From the NCBI GenBank assembly GCA_002297045.1, contig DBJE01000003.1, positions 1 to 64,000 of the forward strand: a stretch of 64,000 nt of DNA, in the 5' to 3' direction. The translations under genes were made by a program, and so were the position numbers. The stretch's first letter is position 1. Each line of letters begins with the position of its first letter. The notes beneath the pieces are model-generated. The model did no database searches. It was not told the origin of the DNA and worked only from the letters and a program-made list of their open reading frames with translations. Source of the DNA: Caryophanales bacterium UBA784 (GTDB lineage Bacteria > Bacillota_I > Bacilli_A > RFN20 > CAG-288). Positions 62,287-64,000 of this stretch are shown here, in pieces.

Positions 62287-64000
62287 CTACCTGGATAGTT
62301 CAAGTTCGGAATAGAGGCTAGTCAGCTGCTTATCAATCTCTTCCCTCTCTTTGTTGATTTCCTCCCTCTTTTTGCTGTCCGTGTAGTTTTCTTCTAGATA
62401 ACAGCTATCCGAGAGTTCTTTCTTCTTTTTCTCCCTTTTGTCGATTTTCTCCCTGATTTTTTCCGGTGAGAGTCGGGTTACCCGTGTCTTCCCTGCCTTT
62501 TCCTCTTTCTTTTTTCTTAATTCTTCTTTTTTCCTTGCCTGCTTTTCCTTCTGCTTGGCCTCTAAGGCTTCCTTCTCCTCCTGCCTGATTTTGCTGAGGT
62601 CGTGTTCCTTGAACTCTTCATAGGATCCCTCATAGAAATAGCCTGTCCCGTTATAGAAATAGAGAACCTTGTTGCAGGTCTTGTCGATAAAGTCGCGGTC
62701 ATGGGAAATGATGACCAAAGTTCCTTCGTATTGGTTTAAGGCATCGACTAGTTCGCTAATCGACATCCTATCTAAGTGGTTAGTGGGCTCGTCAAGAAGT
62801 AAAAGATCATAATTCTCCCTTGATAACTGGAGAATCTCAATCCGCCTTAGTTCACCGCCGGAAAGGTTGCAGAGCTTCTTCTCGTTGGCTTCTTTGTACG
62901 TGAAGGCGTAGCTTCCAAGTCCGGAATAGATTTCCTCGTTCGACCTCTTTGGATACAGGTTCCGGAAATGCTCGAACAGAGTTTCTTCCGAAGAATAGGA
63001 ACGGATGTCCTGCCGTAAAACACCCCTTGTCCTATGGAAATACCGGCGGATAGTCCCTCCTAAAGGTTTTAGTTCGTCCCTTAGGACCTTTCCAAAGGTC
63101 GACTTTCCTATTCCGTTTGCTCCCATGACGGCAAGATGGTCTTTTCCGCAGAGGGTAAACGTAATATGGGAAATTAAGGGAGAGGTATATCCGACGGAGA
63201 CATCGTTAAAGTCAATCAGTTTCTTCCCTTCCCGGATTTCTCCTTTTAGTCCGATATTCAGGCTTCTTTCCTTTCTTGTCGGATCAAGGATGCTGTTTTG
63301 CTCTAGGCGGTCTAGCTTATGGACTCTGTCTCTTGCCCGGGAAGCGAATCTCGGCTTTGGCCTATAGAAGGTGATAAACCGCTCAAGTTTCGCCTTTTCC
63401 TCTTCCTGTCTCTGGTACTGGGCAAGAAGGTTTTCATACCGGTTCTTCTTTTCTACCGCAAAATTATCATAGGTCCTGTTATACCTAGTGAAAACTTTGT
63501 TATCAATATCAAGAATGTGATCAGCGAGATGACGGACAAAGGCAATATCGTGAGAGACAAAGAGAACGGCTCCTTGATACGATTTAAGATAATCTTCCAG
63601 CCATTCGATGGAAATAATGTCAAGGTGGTTTGTCGGTTCGTCGAGAATAAGGACATCCGGATTGATTAAAAGGAGCTTAGCGAAGGCTACCCGGGTCTTT
63701 TCTCCGCCGGAGAAAGTGGAGATCTTCCGGTCGTATTCGTCTTTATGGAAGGAAAACCTATTAAGAATCCTGTCGATTTTATAGTGGTAGTTATAGCCTT
63801 CTTTGGCCTCGAAATCGCTTTGAAGTCTGGAGTACTCATCGATGAGTTCCCTGCTATTTGGGTCAAGAGCCCTTTTTTTCGTCAATTCATCCCTCTTTTT
63901 CTCTTCCTCTTTCAGCGAAGAGAAGACTTCCTCACACTCCTGGTAGAGGGTGTTGTCCGGATTCTCGATGACGTCCTGGCTAAGATAGCCAAGGGTGACA
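62287..64000 (-). CDS. ABC-F family ATPase (5' end outside window)
   Basis: The frame is open through the right edge of the window, so the start and first Walker A are outside. Seen here: GYLSQDV of the first domain, signature FSGGEKTRVAF, Walker B LILDEPTNHLD, a linker, then the second domain with GANGIGKST, LSGGELRRIEIL, LLLDEPTNHLD and VIISHDRDF, and a Lys/Glu-rich coiled tail. Twin ATPases without membrane parts are ABC-F proteins, which act on the ribosome; some give antibiotic resistance. The subgroup cannot be fixed. Confidence 0.92.
   Translation of the reverse strand, partial: VTLGYLSQDVIENPDNTLYQECEEVFSSLKEEEKKRDELTKKRALDPNSRELIDEYSRLQSDFEAKEGYNYHYKIDRILNRFSFHKDEYDRKISTFSGGEKTRVAFAKLLLINPDVLILDEPTNHLDIISIEWLEDYLKSYQGAVLFVSHDIAFVRHLADHILDIDNKVFTRYNRTYDNFAVEKKNRYENLLAQYQRQEEEKAKLERFITFYRPKPRFASRARDRVHKLDRLEQNSILDPTRKERSLNIGLKGEIREGKKLIDFNDVSVGYTSPLISHITFTLCGKDHLAVMGANGIGKSTFGKVLRDELKPLGGTIRRYFHRTRGVLRQDIRSYSSEETLFEHFRNLYPKRSNEEIYSGLGSYAFTYKEANEKKLCNLSGGELRRIEILQLSRENYDLLLLDEPTNHLDRMSISELVDALNQYEGTLVIISHDRDFIDKTCNKVLYFYNGTGYFYEGSYEEFKEHDLSKIRQEEKEALEAKQKEKQARKKEELRKKKEEKAGKTRVTRLSPEKIREKIDKREKKKKELSDSCYLEENYTDSKKREEINKEREEIDKQLTSLYSELELSR

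Overview
The window looks like a chromosomal stretch from an uncultured gut-type Bacillota, most likely class Bacilli in the Erysipelotrichales/RF39-like range. The reasons are lysine-rich proteins, heavy AGG-arginine use in the core genes, Shine-Dalgarno-led genes mixed with apparently leaderless ones, CcpA-type cre sites, an Agr-type LytTR two-component pair and TGA used as stop. The species call is inference. Core genes include yebC/pmpR, priA, a guanylate kinase-like gene, glycerate kinase, rluB, a ferredoxin, an M18 aminopeptidase, yqeY, mreB, a uracil/xanthine permease, typA, an ABC-F ATPase, an EF-G-like gene and seven tRNAs (Ala, Met, Met/Ile2, Ile, Val, Thr, Trp).

Layout: 1-5.0 kb holds a partial peptidase-like hydrolase, an ABC-FtsX exporter fusion and its neighbours. 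5.0-7.5 kb has yebC, small unknown genes and a type III toxin-antitoxin locus: promoter, three 41-nt structured repeats, terminator, then a ToxN/AbiQ-family ORF. 8.3-15.3 kb holds two giant divergent lipoproteins, each built of eight copies of an unrecognised repeat and separated by a region with a 17-T tract. 15.3-20.8 kb is housekeeping. 21.0-22.9 kb is a decayed DUF4143 ATPase. 22.9-32.8 kb is a LytTR response regulator/histidine kinase pair followed by a surface sugar-hydrolysis operon: two membrane-anchored GH3 proteins with permuted domain order and a lipoprotein with a possible carbohydrate-binding domain, with a cre site upstream. 32.9-39.1 kb is a restriction-modification operon (XRE regulator, subunit M-like protein, large helicase/methylase) and a broken serine recombinase. 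39.2-44.0 kb has two inactivated copies of one insertion sequence in inverted orientation around an EF-G-like gene and two tRNAs. 44.0-47.7 kb is the wreck of a conjugative or plasmid-like element (primase, methylase, AAA ATPase, ArdC). 47.8-52.0 kb is housekeeping plus tRNAs. 52.4-53.8 kb is a toxin-antitoxin island (RelBE-like and YoeB/YefM-like) beside tRNA-Trp, marked by 42-bp direct repeats and tRNA-3'-end-like scars. 53.8-64.0 kb is housekeeping plus a second ABC-FtsX fusion.

The items I judge most likely to be undescribed are the type III toxin-antitoxin locus with its covarying repeat RNA, the paired eight-repeat lipoproteins with the poly-T tract between them, the repeat-flanked toxin-antitoxin cassette at tRNA-Trp, and a three-hairpin element inside a small ORF ahead of the restriction-modification genes. 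All domain names come from reading motifs; no database search was possible.
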